Shown here: positions 34,055 through 42,951 of the stretch, piece by piece
Layout of the letters: the number at the start of each line of letters is the position of its first letter
How positions within the stretch are numbered: position 1 is the stretch's first letter
From: Spongiivirga citrea
GTDB taxonomy: Bacteria > Bacteroidota > Bacteroidia > Flavobacteriales > Flavobacteriaceae
Direction of reading: 5' to 3'
DNA length: 64,000 bases
NCBI RefSeq assembly: GCF_010671565.1
Contig: NZ_JAABOQ010000007.1
Coordinates: 124,001-188,000 of the forward strand
Notes under the pieces: generated by a model
What the model saw: the letters and a program-made list of their open reading frames with translations, nothing else
Told to the model about the DNA's origin: nothing
Database searches by the model: none
Position numbers and translations under genes: made by a program

Positions 34055-35314
34055 CTATTGTAGACTAAACTCTTGTTTTACTTTATCTACGAAATCTAAT
34101 TTCTCCCAAGTAAACAACTCCACCTCTTTTTCAATCTTACCATTATAAGGCGATTCAAAAGTTTTGGTTATCACTTTAGGCTCTTTACCCATATGCCCAT
34201 AAGCGGCAGATTCTAAATAAATAGGATTACGCAATTTCAGACGTTCTTCAATAGCGAACGGACGCATATCAAAAATTGATGCTACTTTTTCTGCAATCTC
34301 CCCATCATTCAAATCAACTTGAGCAGTACCATACGTATCCACAAAAATGGATGTTGGCTCTACTACACCAATTGCATAGCTTACTTGAACTAAAATCTCA
34401 TTAGCCACACCTGCGGCTACTAAATTTTTTGCAATATGTCTTGATGCATATGCCGCACTTCTATCTACTTTACTCGGATCCTTTCCGCTAAATGCTCCTC
34501 CGCCGTGTGCTCCTTTACCGCCATAGGTATCAACAATAATCTTACGACCTGTAAGCCCTGTATCACCATGCGGTCCGCCTATTACGAACTTACCAGTAGG
34601 GTTAATATGGTATTGTATATCGCTATTGAACAAGGATTGTATGTGTTTTGGCAATTGCGCTACCACCCTTGGTATTAAGATCTTAATGATATCTTTTTTG
34701 ATCTTGGCCAACATCAGGGCATCATCATTATTAAAATCATCATGTTGTGTTGACACTACAATTGTATCAATGCGCTGTGGTACATTTTCATCACTATATT
34801 CAATAGTCACTTGCGCTTTTGCATCTGGACGTAAATATGAAATTTCATTTCCTTCTCTTCGTAAGTCCGCTAAAACCTGAAGAATCTTATGAGAAATATC
34901 TAGTGCCAATGGCATATAATTATGCGTTTCTTTAGTAGCATAACCAAACATCATTCCTTGATCACCAGCGCCTTGCTCTTCTTTCTTAGCCCGGTCTACA
35001 CCTTGATTAATATCTTGTGATTGCTCATGAATTAATGAGATAACTCCACACGATTCACCACTAAATTGATATTCTCCTTTTGTATATCCAATAGTATTGA
35101 TAACATCGCGAGCGATTGTCTGTACATCTAAATAGGTGTTACTTTTTACCTCTCCTGCCAATACCACTTGTCCCGTAGTAACCAATGTTTCGCAAGCCAC
35201 CTTGCTATCAGGATCGAATGCTAAAAAATTATCTAGTAACGCATCACTGATTTGATCTGCTACTTTATCAGGGTGTCCTTCACTAACCGACTCTGATGTA
35301 AATAAATATGCCAT
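34055..35314 (-). CDS. metK: S-adenosylmethionine synthetase
   Basis: MetK forms SAM from methionine and ATP. The 419-residue protein has [28 protein letters not shown], the ATP-site loop [36 protein letters not shown] and [19 protein letters not shown]. It is separately transcribed, with its own promoter and a 5' leader containing a SAM-II-type pseudoknot. Its product is probably the ligand of all three SAM-responsive leaders in this region. Confidence 0.95.
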   Translation of the reverse strand: MAYLFTSESVSEGHPDKVADQISDALLDNFLAFDPDSKVACETLVTTGQVVLAGEVKSNTYLDVQTIARDVINTIGYTKGEYQFSGESCGVISLIHEQSQDINQGVDRAKKEEQGAGDQGMMFGYATKETHNYMPLALDISHKILQVLADLRREGNEISYLRPDAKAQVTIEYSDENVPQRIDTIVVSTQHDDFNNDDALMLAKIKKDIIKILIPRVVAQLPKHIQSLFNSDIQYHINPTGKFVIGGPHGDTGLTGRKIIVDTYGGKGAHGGGAFSGKDPSKVDRSAAYASRHIAKNLVAAGVANEILVQVSYAIGVVEPTSIFVDTYGTAQVDLNDGEIAEKVASIFDMRPFAIEERLKLRNPIYLESAAYGHMGKEPKVITKTFESPYNGKIEKEVELFTWEKLDFVDKVKQEFSLQ

Positions 35315-35367
35315 AAATTCGCTTTGTATTTGCTGAGGATTCGACGAAAGCGCTTAAAGAAGTTTAC

Positions 35368-35419
35368 ACTGCTTTAGCATTTTTTTACCGAGGTTGCAAT
35401 CAGTCAAATCCTTCCTCTT
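35368..35419 (-). promoter_or_regulatory. SAM-II-type riboswitch in the metK leader
   Basis: The minus strand shows the SAM-II blocks GATTTGACTGATTGCAA, then GGTAAAAAAA and GCTAAA. P1 is GAGG (35417-35414) with CCTC (35393-35390). P2, the pseudoknot, pairs ACTG (35404-35401) with CAGT (35371-35368). Further downstream, CGCTTT (35352-35347) could pair either with AAAGC at the aptamer's 3' side or with AAAGCG (35325-35320) just before the ATG, a possible translational switch. The assignment rests on recalled SAM-II consensus features. Confidence 0.7.
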
Positions 35420-35433
35420 ATTAATTTAGGCTG

Positions 35434-35441
35434 CAAATGTA
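35434..35441 (-). promoter_or_regulatory. -7 promoter element (TACATTTG) of metK
   Basis: This is a perfect TAnnTTTG on the minus strand, 15 bases upstream of the first P1 arm of the SAM-II-like element. The transcript would thus begin with the riboswitch. Confidence 0.65.
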
Positions 35442-35519
35442 TACAATAGTTTTATTCTATAAAATAAAATCGGCTAAAACACAAGTGTTAATTTTTTTCT
35501 TATCAAAAAAGAAGGTGTT

Positions 35520-38201
35520 TCATAAATTATAAGTAAGGCTAGCCACAATATATCTAGGTTGCACTATATAGCTCGATGTGTTATTGAAAAGTTCACTAAA
35601 GCTGTCTCTATTTATTGCTTCCGTATCCAGCAAGTTCGTAACGGCCAATTTATATTCCCATTTACTATCTTCCTTTTGATAGAATAGCTCTGCATTCATG
35701 AAGCCGTACTCGTTTAATGTAGTCGAATTATCTCGGTAGTTGTAATAACTATAATCTGATTTTAAAAGAAATCCTTTAGCAAATGCCCAATCTAACCTAG
35801 CAAAAGGTCTGCTGGTAAAAAAAGTAGTTTCGGTACCGTTGTTATCATAATCGTTTTTAGTGAAGCTGTAGCCGAGATCAAAGTTAGGTCCTTTCTTAAA
35901 ATTGGTATTGACCTCTGCACTATACACTTGTGTGGTGCTAATACTTTTACTTGGACGATTATTGACAATATTATTGAAGTTAGACCAGTTAAAATTAGCA
36001 CGGGCCGTTCCTTTTATTTTCCCGAACGTTCTGGTGAAATTTCCAAAAGCACTAAAGGTTTCATCAGCGAAATTAGAATTTACAGGAAGACTTATTCTAT
36101 CTATACCCTGAAATTGAGTTGTAGTCTTAATAGGATCTCTCCGAACACTATAATTCACTCTCGCAAAAATGTTCGTGAAGTTGAACATATTAAAACTGAA
36201 ATAATTCAAACTATAAGAATCAAAAAAAGCATTCTCCAGATTTCTATTTCCTTGTGATAGGCTGTTATAATTATTGAAAACGAACCCTTCTGCTAATCGG
36301 TTGATATCGGTAAACTGTGCAGTTATTGCATAATTTAAGTTTATATTTTCTGATTTTTTAAGCTGAATACGAACATTCGCATCAGGTAATAAAAGCCATT
36401 TGTTAGTATCGATAGTTGTCCCTAGCTGAGTGTCCTTTAATGAATAATTATGTAAACTAACTCCGGGATTGAAAGTAAAAATCCCAGTTATAAACTTATA
36501 ATGAAGACCTGTATAAATATCATTAAAATTAAATTTTACATCATTGGTCAAACTAGATTCCGTAAAGTTGTTTTCATTTCCATTATCTAAAATCTGGAAG
36601 ATACTACTGTCAAAATTTTGCGTACTTAAGGTAGAACCGAATGTAAAATTTAGATTGCTCTTTTTATTTAAAACGTAGTAATAGTCAAGTTTAGAATCGA
36701 ACTTGCTTATTTTTACTTGTTTATTTTGATTAATATTAAATCGGTTTTGATCAACTAAGGGCAATGCAGATTGAAAGGGTTGCTCATCTCTAATCGCACG
36801 ATAAAAAGGATCATCATCTTGCAACAAATGAACTGCTTCTAAGGCGAATACATTCTTCTCATTCAATGTATAATAAGCATTTGCATTCTGTTGAATGGAA
36901 AAAGGTGTATTTTCTAATCGCTCTGTAATATTTTCAGAAACATCTCTGACTGAAAGGAAATTAGCATCTTCCTGCTGATCAGACAACTTTCCAAATGCAT
37001 CATAATCAAGTCGAAAATTGCTATTGGGTCTATACGTTGCACTTAGCTTTAACAAGCCTAATTTTGAAGCTTGATTGGTGTTATCAAAAGTTTGTTCGAC
37101 GACATTATCATTGGGGTTGTCGTTATCATCAATATAGGTTCGGGTTGAATTGGTAATGAGATCATTTTTGTTGTAATTAAAAATCCCAAATCCGCTTATA
37201 TCAAGTTTTTTGCTTGCCGTTGCACTAAAATTAGCTGCTACAAATTTTGTATCTATTTCATTTGCACGATTGTTTTGTATTGTCGCAAATGCTAGGTCAT
37301 TTCCACCAACATTGAATGAGGTTCCGCCACGTCCAAAATTTCTAAAACCTCCAGTGAAATTAAAATAATCCCGCCTTGTAAATGGCACTTCACCAATATT
37401 ATTGAGGTCTGTTATTATATTGATACTGTATTCAGGACTGTAATAAAATAATTTTGGCTTTACAATATATCGTTCATCAAATCCGCCTGCGGTAACATCA
37501 CCAAACCAAAAGTTCTTTTTACCTTCTTTAAGTTTGATATTGATCGCTACATTATCTTGATTATTACGAAGGTTTCGCATTTGACCAACCTCATCATAAT
37601 TCCGGAGTACTTCTACCTTATCTAATGCATCAGCTGGAATATTTTTGGAGGCGAGTTTAGAATCGCCATCGAAAAAATCTTTACCCTCAACCATGACTTT
37701 GCTAACGGCTTTCCCTTCAACTTCAATTTCGCCATCTTCATTAACTTCTACACCAGGTAGTTTTTTCAATACGTCCTCAAGCTTCCGTTCTGTACCATTG
37801 GTAAACGAATCGGTATTATAGACCAAGGTATCTCCCTTTACCACCACAGGCATTTCGTAAACTACTTCTACCTCGTCAAGTTCATTTGACTTTTCAGTCA
37901 TCGTAAAATCAACTTGGATATCAATTTCTTTTGCCTCTACTTGCTTTGGCTTAGCTGAAAGCCCTATAAAACTAACTTTTAAAACGTAGATATCATTAGC
38001 TGGCACCACAATTTTGTATCGCCCTTTATCATTCGTAATGCCGTATCCTGTCATTGCGTTATCAGCTTTTTTATAGGCGATAACGTTAGCCACTTCTAGT
38101 GGTTTTCCTAAGGAATCTTTAACAAAACCGCTTATAGTGATGTCTTGAGAAAAGGCATAGGTAGTGCATAGCACAAGTGCTAAAAAGAGTAATTTTTTCA
38201 A
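35520..38201 (-). CDS. TonB-dependent receptor-like outer-membrane beta-barrel protein
   Basis: The 893-residue protein has a signal peptide (FLALVLCTTYAFSQ), a carboxypeptidase-regulatory-like Ig domain (about 20-105, ITISGFVKDSLGKPLEVANV), a plug-like region (LPGVEVNEDGEIEVEGKAV; DKVEVLRNY) and a long C-terminal barrel ending in an aromatic strand (YIVASLTYNL). No ATG is available at the signal peptide: the frame opens with TTG at 38201, preceded by in-frame stops. It sits downstream of two GLPGLI genes, a typical flavobacterial neighbourhood. The ligand is unknown. Confidence 0.85.
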   Translation of the reverse strand: MKKLLFLALVLCTTYAFSQDITISGFVKDSLGKPLEVANVIAYKKADNAMTGYGITNDKGRYKIVVPANDIYVLKVSFIGLSAKPKQVEAKEIDIQVDFTMTEKSNELDEVEVVYEMPVVVKGDTLVYNTDSFTNGTERKLEDVLKKLPGVEVNEDGEIEVEGKAVSKVMVEGKDFFDGDSKLASKNIPADALDKVEVLRNYDEVGQMRNLRNNQDNVAINIKLKEGKKNFWFGDVTAGGFDERYIVKPKLFYYSPEYSINIITDLNNIGEVPFTRRDYFNFTGGFRNFGRGGTSFNVGGNDLAFATIQNNRANEIDTKFVAANFSATASKKLDISGFGIFNYNKNDLITNSTRTYIDDNDNPNDNVVEQTFDNTNQASKLGLLKLSATYRPNSNFRLDYDAFGKLSDQQEDANFLSVRDVSENITERLENTPFSIQQNANAYYTLNEKNVFALEAVHLLQDDDPFYRAIRDEQPFQSALPLVDQNRFNINQNKQVKISKFDSKLDYYYVLNKKSNLNFTFGSTLSTQNFDSSIFQILDNGNENNFTESSLTNDVKFNFNDIYTGLHYKFITGIFTFNPGVSLHNYSLKDTQLGTTIDTNKWLLLPDANVRIQLKKSENINLNYAITAQFTDINRLAEGFVFNNYNSLSQGNRNLENAFFDSYSLNYFSFNMFNFTNIFARVNYSVRRDPIKTTTQFQGIDRISLPVNSNFADETFSAFGNFTRTFGKIKGTARANFNWSNFNNIVNNRPSKSISTTQVYSAEVNTNFKKGPNFDLGYSFTKNDYDNNGTETTFFTSRPFARLDWAFAKGFLLKSDYSYYNYRDNSTTLNEYGFMNAELFYQKEDSKWEYKLAVTNLLDTEAINRDSFSELFNNTSSYIVQPRYIVASLTYNL

Positions 38202-38249
38202 TGTTTTTAGTTTAGTTGATTATATGATTGATGTTAAAATGAGCGCGGG

Positions 38250-39116
38250 TTAAAACCCTCTTCGGCCTCCTCCTCGATTCCGGCCTCCCCATTGATCACG
38301 CATTTCCTGCATTTTCTGTTTTGCAATGTCATTAAATTCTTGTTGAGACACTTCTTTACCTTTTGATGGCTTTTCAAGAATCTCTTTCTCTTTACTATTC
38401 ATTACAATTTTACTGCATAATAAGGTTGTTCTACCCGACTGTACTTCTAAGATAAGCCCCGGCAATCCCCAATATTCTCCTGGACCCTGACTTACTGGAA
38501 TTTCTGGAGAATACCATGCAACAACTTCAATTTCTTTAGGCACCTCTATCTCTTCGGTGACCTTTTTAACTGAATCATTTTTGACCTCGCCCCCATTTCG
38601 ATTTCTGTTACCTCGTCTTCGGCGCATATTTCTCCAATCTAACTCGTCTACTTTTTTCATTGCAGTCGCTTTGAAGCAGGTATAGTTTCCTATTTTTTTT
38701 GTTTCATTTACCATCTTCCACTGTAACTTCGGGAGTGTATCTTTAATTAAAAAGTTCTTCCCAAAAAACTCACGCTGGTCGTAATAGTTTCCTTCTTTTA
38801 TTTCCTTGTAATAATTAGCTGATGAAAAACTACTCATCATTCCTCTCCATCTTCCCCCTCCACCTGAACCAGGAGCATCTAATTGTTCTTCTTCTTTATA
38901 GGTGGATGATGATTTGTCAAAAGTAAGTATGTATGTTTTCTCTAACATTGACTTCATTCGTTCAGCAATTTGCTTTTGCATTTCTGGTGATAGTTGCCTG
39001 TTGCCAAAATTCATATCAACTCCTGTTTTACTAAAGTAGTAAGCTTTACCTTGAAAGTCTTGTGAAAAAACCGTAACTGAAAAAAAGGCTAATAAAAGTG
39101 TGATTGTAGTTTTCAT
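38250..39116 (-). CDS. GLPGLI-family secreted protein (1)
   Basis: The protein belongs to the Bacteroidota GLPGLI family, named for its conserved motif, seen here as YWGLPGLILEVQSG. I choose the ATG at 39116 (MKTTITLLLAFFSVTVFSQ), which gives a normal signal peptide and 288 residues. Starting at 39155 would place 13 polar residues in front of it. Arg/Gly-rich stretches occur in the middle (RRRRGNRNRNGG) and at the C-terminus. The function is unknown. It is coupled with a second GLPGLI gene, an outer-membrane barrel gene and a divergent two-component system. Confidence 0.82.
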   Translation of the reverse strand: MKTTITLLLAFFSVTVFSQDFQGKAYYFSKTGVDMNFGNRQLSPEMQKQIAERMKSMLEKTYILTFDKSSSTYKEEEQLDAPGSGGGGRWRGMMSSFSSANYYKEIKEGNYYDQREFFGKNFLIKDTLPKLQWKMVNETKKIGNYTCFKATAMKKVDELDWRNMRRRRGNRNRNGGEVKNDSVKKVTEEIEVPKEIEVVAWYSPEIPVSQGPGEYWGLPGLILEVQSGRTTLLCSKIVMNSKEKEILEKPSKGKEVSQQEFNDIAKQKMQEMRDQWGGRNRGGGRRGF

Positions 39117-39211
39117 AATGGTGCTAATAAAGTCATTGGACTTTAATATTACCACTAAGTTTAATCTAACTATGTTAAAAATTCCTTAATCTGTGCAGAT
39201 AAAGAGTAAAA

Positions 39212-40048
39212 CTAGCCTCCAATCTTAATTTGTATTCCGTCACCGCCATCACTTCGATTGTTCTGAAAACGCTTCATCATTTCTTCAGCTTTCTTTTCTG
39301 TTATTTTTTCATACTCTGCTTTCGAAACTTTTTTGCCTTTTTTAGGCGGAGTAATAGTAACCGCTTCTTTGGGATTCAAAACAATTTTGCTACACAGCAT
39401 AAGGCGGTCTCCATCCTCATTCACCTCAAGAATTAGCCCTGGTAAACCCCAATAATCATCTGGCCCATTATTTACAGGGATTTCGGGCGTGTACCATGCA
39501 GTTATTGTGCGTATTTCGTCTTCGTCAGACTCTTCCTTTTCGCCATTTACATAAGTGATTTTTTTACTTTTTTGGGTCCAGGTTGCCTTATAGCAGGTGT
39601 AATTCCCTATACCTTTAGTTTCATTGGTTAGCTTCCAATCTGGCTTACTAAGAGAGTCTTGAATTAGAAATATTTTGCCAAACATATCGGCTTTTTCAGC
39701 AAACCGACTTTCTTTTGTGTTTTTATATAACACATCAGATCCGCCACCGCCACCAACAATATTTACTACAATATTTCCAGTAGGTGCGCTCGGTGTTGAA
39801 AGGGCGGCTTCTTGTTTCCAGGTCGATTCATATTGATTGAACGTAAGTGTAAATTCCTTTTGAAATTGTTTACGCATTCGAGCCATCAAGTCTTTCTGCA
39901 TATCGCTAGAAACCGTTGTACTATCTAATTTTATGTTAACCTTTCTATCCGTTTTATAAGTTGCAACGCCCTGAAAACCCTGGGCGTGACTAGCGCCCAG
40001 GATTGTAAATAAAAGTATGATGGTTGGTAAAATTCTTAAACTGTTCAT
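39212..40048 (-). CDS. GLPGLI-family secreted protein (2)
   Basis: The 278-residue paralogue of the neighbouring GLPGLI protein has a signal peptide (ILPTIILLFTILGASHAQ) and the motif YWGLPGLILEVNED. A Gly-rich linker (VGGGGGSD) lies at about residue 98-105. The order of motifs (TLTFNQYEST; KPDWKLTNETKGIGNYTCYKATW; WYTPEIPVNNGPDDYWGLPGLI) is identical in both copies, indicating tandem duplication. The function is unknown. It is probably in the periplasm or at the outer membrane. Confidence 0.82.
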   Translation of the reverse strand: MNSLRILPTIILLFTILGASHAQGFQGVATYKTDRKVNIKLDSTTVSSDMQKDLMARMRKQFQKEFTLTFNQYESTWKQEAALSTPSAPTGNIVVNIVGGGGGSDVLYKNTKESRFAEKADMFGKIFLIQDSLSKPDWKLTNETKGIGNYTCYKATWTQKSKKITYVNGEKEESDEDEIRTITAWYTPEIPVNNGPDDYWGLPGLILEVNEDGDRLMLCSKIVLNPKEAVTITPPKKGKKVSKAEYEKITEKKAEEMMKRFQNNRSDGGDGIQIKIGG

Positions 40049-40065
40049 TTTTATTGATATTTATT

Positions 40066-40443
40066 TTATTCTGATAATTTTTTAACCATTTTCTTAATTC
40101 GATCAGTGCGTTTAAGTGTTTCTTTGTATAAGGCATCTGCTTCACTTGCAGGGCCACTTACTTTAAAACTTAGGTTGCTAAATTTCGTATTACCCTCGTT
40201 ACCTTTTATTTCTTTAACAGTAAACTTTAAACTTACCTCTTTTGATAAATCGGTGTTCTCTTTAAACATGTCGAATATATCTCTAAACGTTTTATCAAAA
40301 TCTTGATCTAGATCGTCTTCATTATCAACTGAAATTTCAATGTCACTGGTGTATAGATCTTTTTCAGTTTCAGATTCTTGAGCAAAGCTTGAGAAAGTAG
40401 TTAGCACTAAGGTTACTAGGAATAAGGTGATTTTTGTTGCCAT
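40066..40443 (-). CDS. Small secreted protein of unknown function
   Basis: The 125-residue exported protein has a signal peptide (MATKITLFLVTLVLTTFSSFAQ) when started at ATG 40443. The upstream in-frame ATG at 40512 would add 23 residues before the signal peptide, so it is rejected. The mature part is acidic at first (SVDNEDDLDQDFD) and basic at the C-terminus (KRTDRIKKMVKKL). No family was recognised. As the first gene behind the direct-repeat operator at 40503-40529, it may be an envelope-stress output of the divergent two-component system. Confidence 0.7.
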   Translation of the reverse strand: MATKITLFLVTLVLTTFSSFAQESETEKDLYTSDIEISVDNEDDLDQDFDKTFRDIFDMFKENTDLSKEVSLKFTVKEIKGNEGNTKFSNLSFKVSGPASEADALYKETLKRTDRIKKMVKKLSE

Positions 40444-40502
40444 TTTTGTTTGATTATTTATTATTGAACACTCCAAAATTGCACATTCAATTGCACAATC
40501 AA

Positions 40503-40529
40503 GGTTAACCAATGTTAACGAGTGTTAAC
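40503..40529. promoter_or_regulatory. Triple direct repeat (TGTTAAC every 10 bp), probable response-regulator operator
   Basis: GGTTAAC (40503-40509), TGTTAAC (40513-40519) and TGTTAAC (40523-40529) repeat with an exact period of 10 bases, placing all on one face of the helix. OmpR-family regulators bind such tandem half-sites. The array lies between the divergent promoters of the two-component system (-7 at 40558) and the GLPGLI gene cluster, just upstream of the expected -33 position of the kinase promoter. Two AATTGCACA copies lie nearby at 40477-40485 and 40489-40497. Confidence 0.65.
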
Positions 40530-40557
40530 CGATTTAGAAAAACCCATTATTACCCAT

Positions 40558-40565
40558 TACATTTG
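40558..40565 (+). promoter_or_regulatory. -7 element (TACATTTG) of the histidine kinase gene, near-leaderless
   Basis: This perfect TAnnTTTG match ends 4 bases before the kinase ATG (40570). With usual geometry, transcription starts at or beside the A of the ATG, predicting a leaderless mRNA. Confidence 0.6.
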
Positions 40566-40569
40566 ACCC

Positions 40570-42036
40570 ATGAACGAACGACTTTATAAAAGAATAGTCT
40601 ATTTTGTTGCAATCACCATTGTTGCAACTATAGGCATTCAGGTCTATTGGAATGTAGAAAACTATAAGACCAATAAGCAACGCCTTATAAACGAAGTACA
40701 AATTGCACTTGACAATGGAATTGAAGCCTATTATGCCGATATTACCAAAAATAACACTATTGCTTTTATAGACACAGACACCACCAAGAAAACTGATAAA
40801 AATCGAATTGGAAATATATTCAAGCAAATTAAATTCGATTCACTTTTCAAAATTGACAAAGACAGTTTTAATGTGAATAAAAGTGGTAGTCAAATAAGTT
40901 TTAAAACTACCATTGACTCTCTAGATCGTGATTCTCTTAAAATATCTTCGATTCAGGTTTTTAAGGGAAAACCAAAAGTTGACAGTATTAACCGTTTAGA
41001 AGGACTTAAAACTAAATTAGTAGTATCATTCAGCAGCGACTCTATTGATTTTAATAAGCTAGATGATTTTTTTGTGTATGAATTAGACAGAAAACAACTT
41101 CCTGTTGATTTTGGTTTTATCCATACTAAAAAAGATACTATTGTCAAGTTTTTTGAAGATGCTGATCATTCAGAAAATCATTTATGGCTATCCACCTTTT
41201 CAAAATCAACCTATTTACCAAGTGATGAAAAGTTAGAGTTGTTATTTTCTAACCCCACTATTGCCATTTTAAAAAGAAGCATAACCGGCATTATCTTGTC
41301 GTTGATGCTATCCGTCTCCATTATCTTTTGCTTGTTATTTTTACTTAAAACAATAGGTAAACAAAAGGAATTGGCTGAGATTAAAAACGACTTGATAAGC
41401 AATATTACTCACGAATTTAAAACGCCGATCGCAACGGTATCAACAGCGATCGAAGGGATTAAAAATTTCAATGAGACCAACGACAAAGAAAAAACTAACA
41501 AATACCTCAATATTGGTGACCAGCAGTTAAAAAAACTGCATCAAATGGTGGAGAAACTCTTGGAAACTGCCACCTTAGACAGCGACAAACTTATTTTAAA
41601 TAAAGAAGATATTGATATTGTTGCAATGATGAGAAGATTAGTAGAAAAATACCAGCTACTTGCCAATGAAAAAACGATTAATTTCACGACCAACATTTCG
41701 GAACTTGAAATTACCGTTGATGCATTTCACTTTGAAAATGCCATTGCAAACCTTATTGATAATGCTATTAAATATGGTGGTAATACTGTTGAATTGAATA
41801 TCAATTCACTACTAGACAAAGTTGAGATATCTGTTGGCGACAATGGTAACGGGATTGAAAAATCGCAACGAGAAAAAATATTTGATAAATTTTACAGAGT
41901 GCCCACTGGTAATAGGCATGATGTAAAAGGGTTTGGAATAGGCCTTTTTTACACAAAAAAAATTATCGAGAAACACGATGGGTCCATTCAATTAGCTACT
42001 GATTCAAAAAATACTATTTTCAAAGTCACATTGTAA
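40570..42036 (+). CDS. Sensor histidine kinase (RprX-like)
   Basis: The 488-residue membrane kinase has a first transmembrane helix at about 9-28 and a periplasmic sensor of about 200 residues with no recognised fold. A second helix at about 237-258 is followed by HisKA with the phospho-His in NITHEFKTPIATVST (about 280). HATPase_c has the N box IANLIDNAIKYG and the G boxes VGDNGNGI and KGFGIGLFYTKKII. It lies 8 bases before its response regulator. Architecture and neighbours resemble Bacteroides RprX/RprY. It is divergent from secreted and outer-membrane genes, suggesting envelope sensing. Confidence 0.88.
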   Translation: MNERLYKRIVYFVAITIVATIGIQVYWNVENYKTNKQRLINEVQIALDNGIEAYYADITKNNTIAFIDTDTTKKTDKNRIGNIFKQIKFDSLFKIDKDSFNVNKSGSQISFKTTIDSLDRDSLKISSIQVFKGKPKVDSINRLEGLKTKLVVSFSSDSIDFNKLDDFFVYELDRKQLPVDFGFIHTKKDTIVKFFEDADHSENHLWLSTFSKSTYLPSDEKLELLFSNPTIAILKRSITGIILSLMLSVSIIFCLLFLLKTIGKQKELAEIKNDLISNITHEFKTPIATVSTAIEGIKNFNETNDKEKTNKYLNIGDQQLKKLHQMVEKLLETATLDSDKLILNKEDIDIVAMMRRLVEKYQLLANEKTINFTTNISELEITVDAFHFENAIANLIDNAIKYGGNTVELNINSLLDKVEISVGDNGNGIEKSQREKIFDKFYRVPTGNRHDVKGFGIGLFYTKKIIEKHDGSIQLATDSKNTIFKVTL

Positions 42037-42044
42037 TTTACTTA

Positions 42045-42725
42045 ATGAATAAGAAAATAAAAATATTACTTGCTGAAGATGAACCTGCATTAGGTCAAAT
42101 CGTAAAAGAGAGCCTAGAAACGCGAGATTTCAAAGTTATTTTTTGTGAAGATGGCGAAACAGCGTATCAATTGTATGAAGAAGAAAATCCTGAAGTACTT
42201 GTTCTTGACGTCATGATGCCGAAAAAAGATGGTTTTACTTTAGCAAAAGAGATAAGAAAAGGAAATGCAACAATCCCAATTATATTCCTAACTGCTAAAT
42301 CTCAAACTAACGATGTCGTTGACGGTTTTAAACACGGTGGCAATGATTATTTAAAGAAGCCATTTAGTATGGAGGAGTTGATTATAAGAATTCATGCCTT
42401 ACTCGACCGTGCTTATTTAAAAGAAGAAAAAAAGACCATTTCCATTAGCAGCTACGAATTTAATTACACCAAACAACAACTCCAATTTCAAGAAGAAATA
42501 ATTAATTTAACTCACCGCGAAGCAGAGTTGTTATTTCATCTTACAGAAAAGAAAAATGAGATTTTAGATCGATCGTTCATCCTTAAAAAAATCTGGGGTG
42601 ATGATGATTTTTTTAATGCTCGAAGTATGGATGTATTTATTACCAAACTGCGGAAAAAACTAAAAAAGGATATAGCTATACAAATCGTAAATGTGCGCGG
42701 ATATGGCTATAAACTTATCTGCTAG
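42045..42725 (+). CDS. OmpR-family response regulator (RprY-like)
   Basis: The 226-residue regulator has a receiver domain with the phospho-acceptor Asp in VLVLDVMMPKKDG (about residue 55), Lys in YLKKPFSMEEL, and a C-terminal winged helix (LTHREAELLFHL; RSMDVFITKLRKKL; VNVRGYGYKLI). It should bind tandem direct repeats such as the 10-bp-period TGTTAAC array at 40503-40529 in front of its own operon. It is cotranscribed with the kinase. The following 226-base gap shows only AT-rich sequence and a near-consensus promoter box close to the peroxidase gene. Confidence 0.92.
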   Translation: MNKKIKILLAEDEPALGQIVKESLETRDFKVIFCEDGETAYQLYEEENPEVLVLDVMMPKKDGFTLAKEIRKGNATIPIIFLTAKSQTNDVVDGFKHGGNDYLKKPFSMEELIIRIHALLDRAYLKEEKKTISISSYEFNYTKQQLQFQEEIINLTHREAELLFHLTEKKNEILDRSFILKKIWGDDDFFNARSMDVFITKLRKKLKKDIAIQIVNVRGYGYKLIC

Positions 42726-42951
42726 ACAAAAGTCTTTTCTTTATCCCAAAAAATTTTGAAGTGGTTGTTCTATAAAATGATAATAGTTCTTTTTCATTCA
42801 ATTTGTTCAGCATTTTTGAAAAAAATTATAACTCCATATCGTATCGATAAAACACTACCTCCTATCATCAGAATAATTGGACGTTAATCTAAAATAGTTC
42901 TGCAACCCATTATCTATACTCACATTTGCCGCGAACAAACAAAAAACAAAC

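Noticed and set aside
35315-35519. metK leader considered as a third SAM-I riboswitch
   Set aside because: The SAM-I core blocks (TTAGCAACC and GGTGCTA with flanking stems) are absent. The sequence fits the SAM-II pattern instead.
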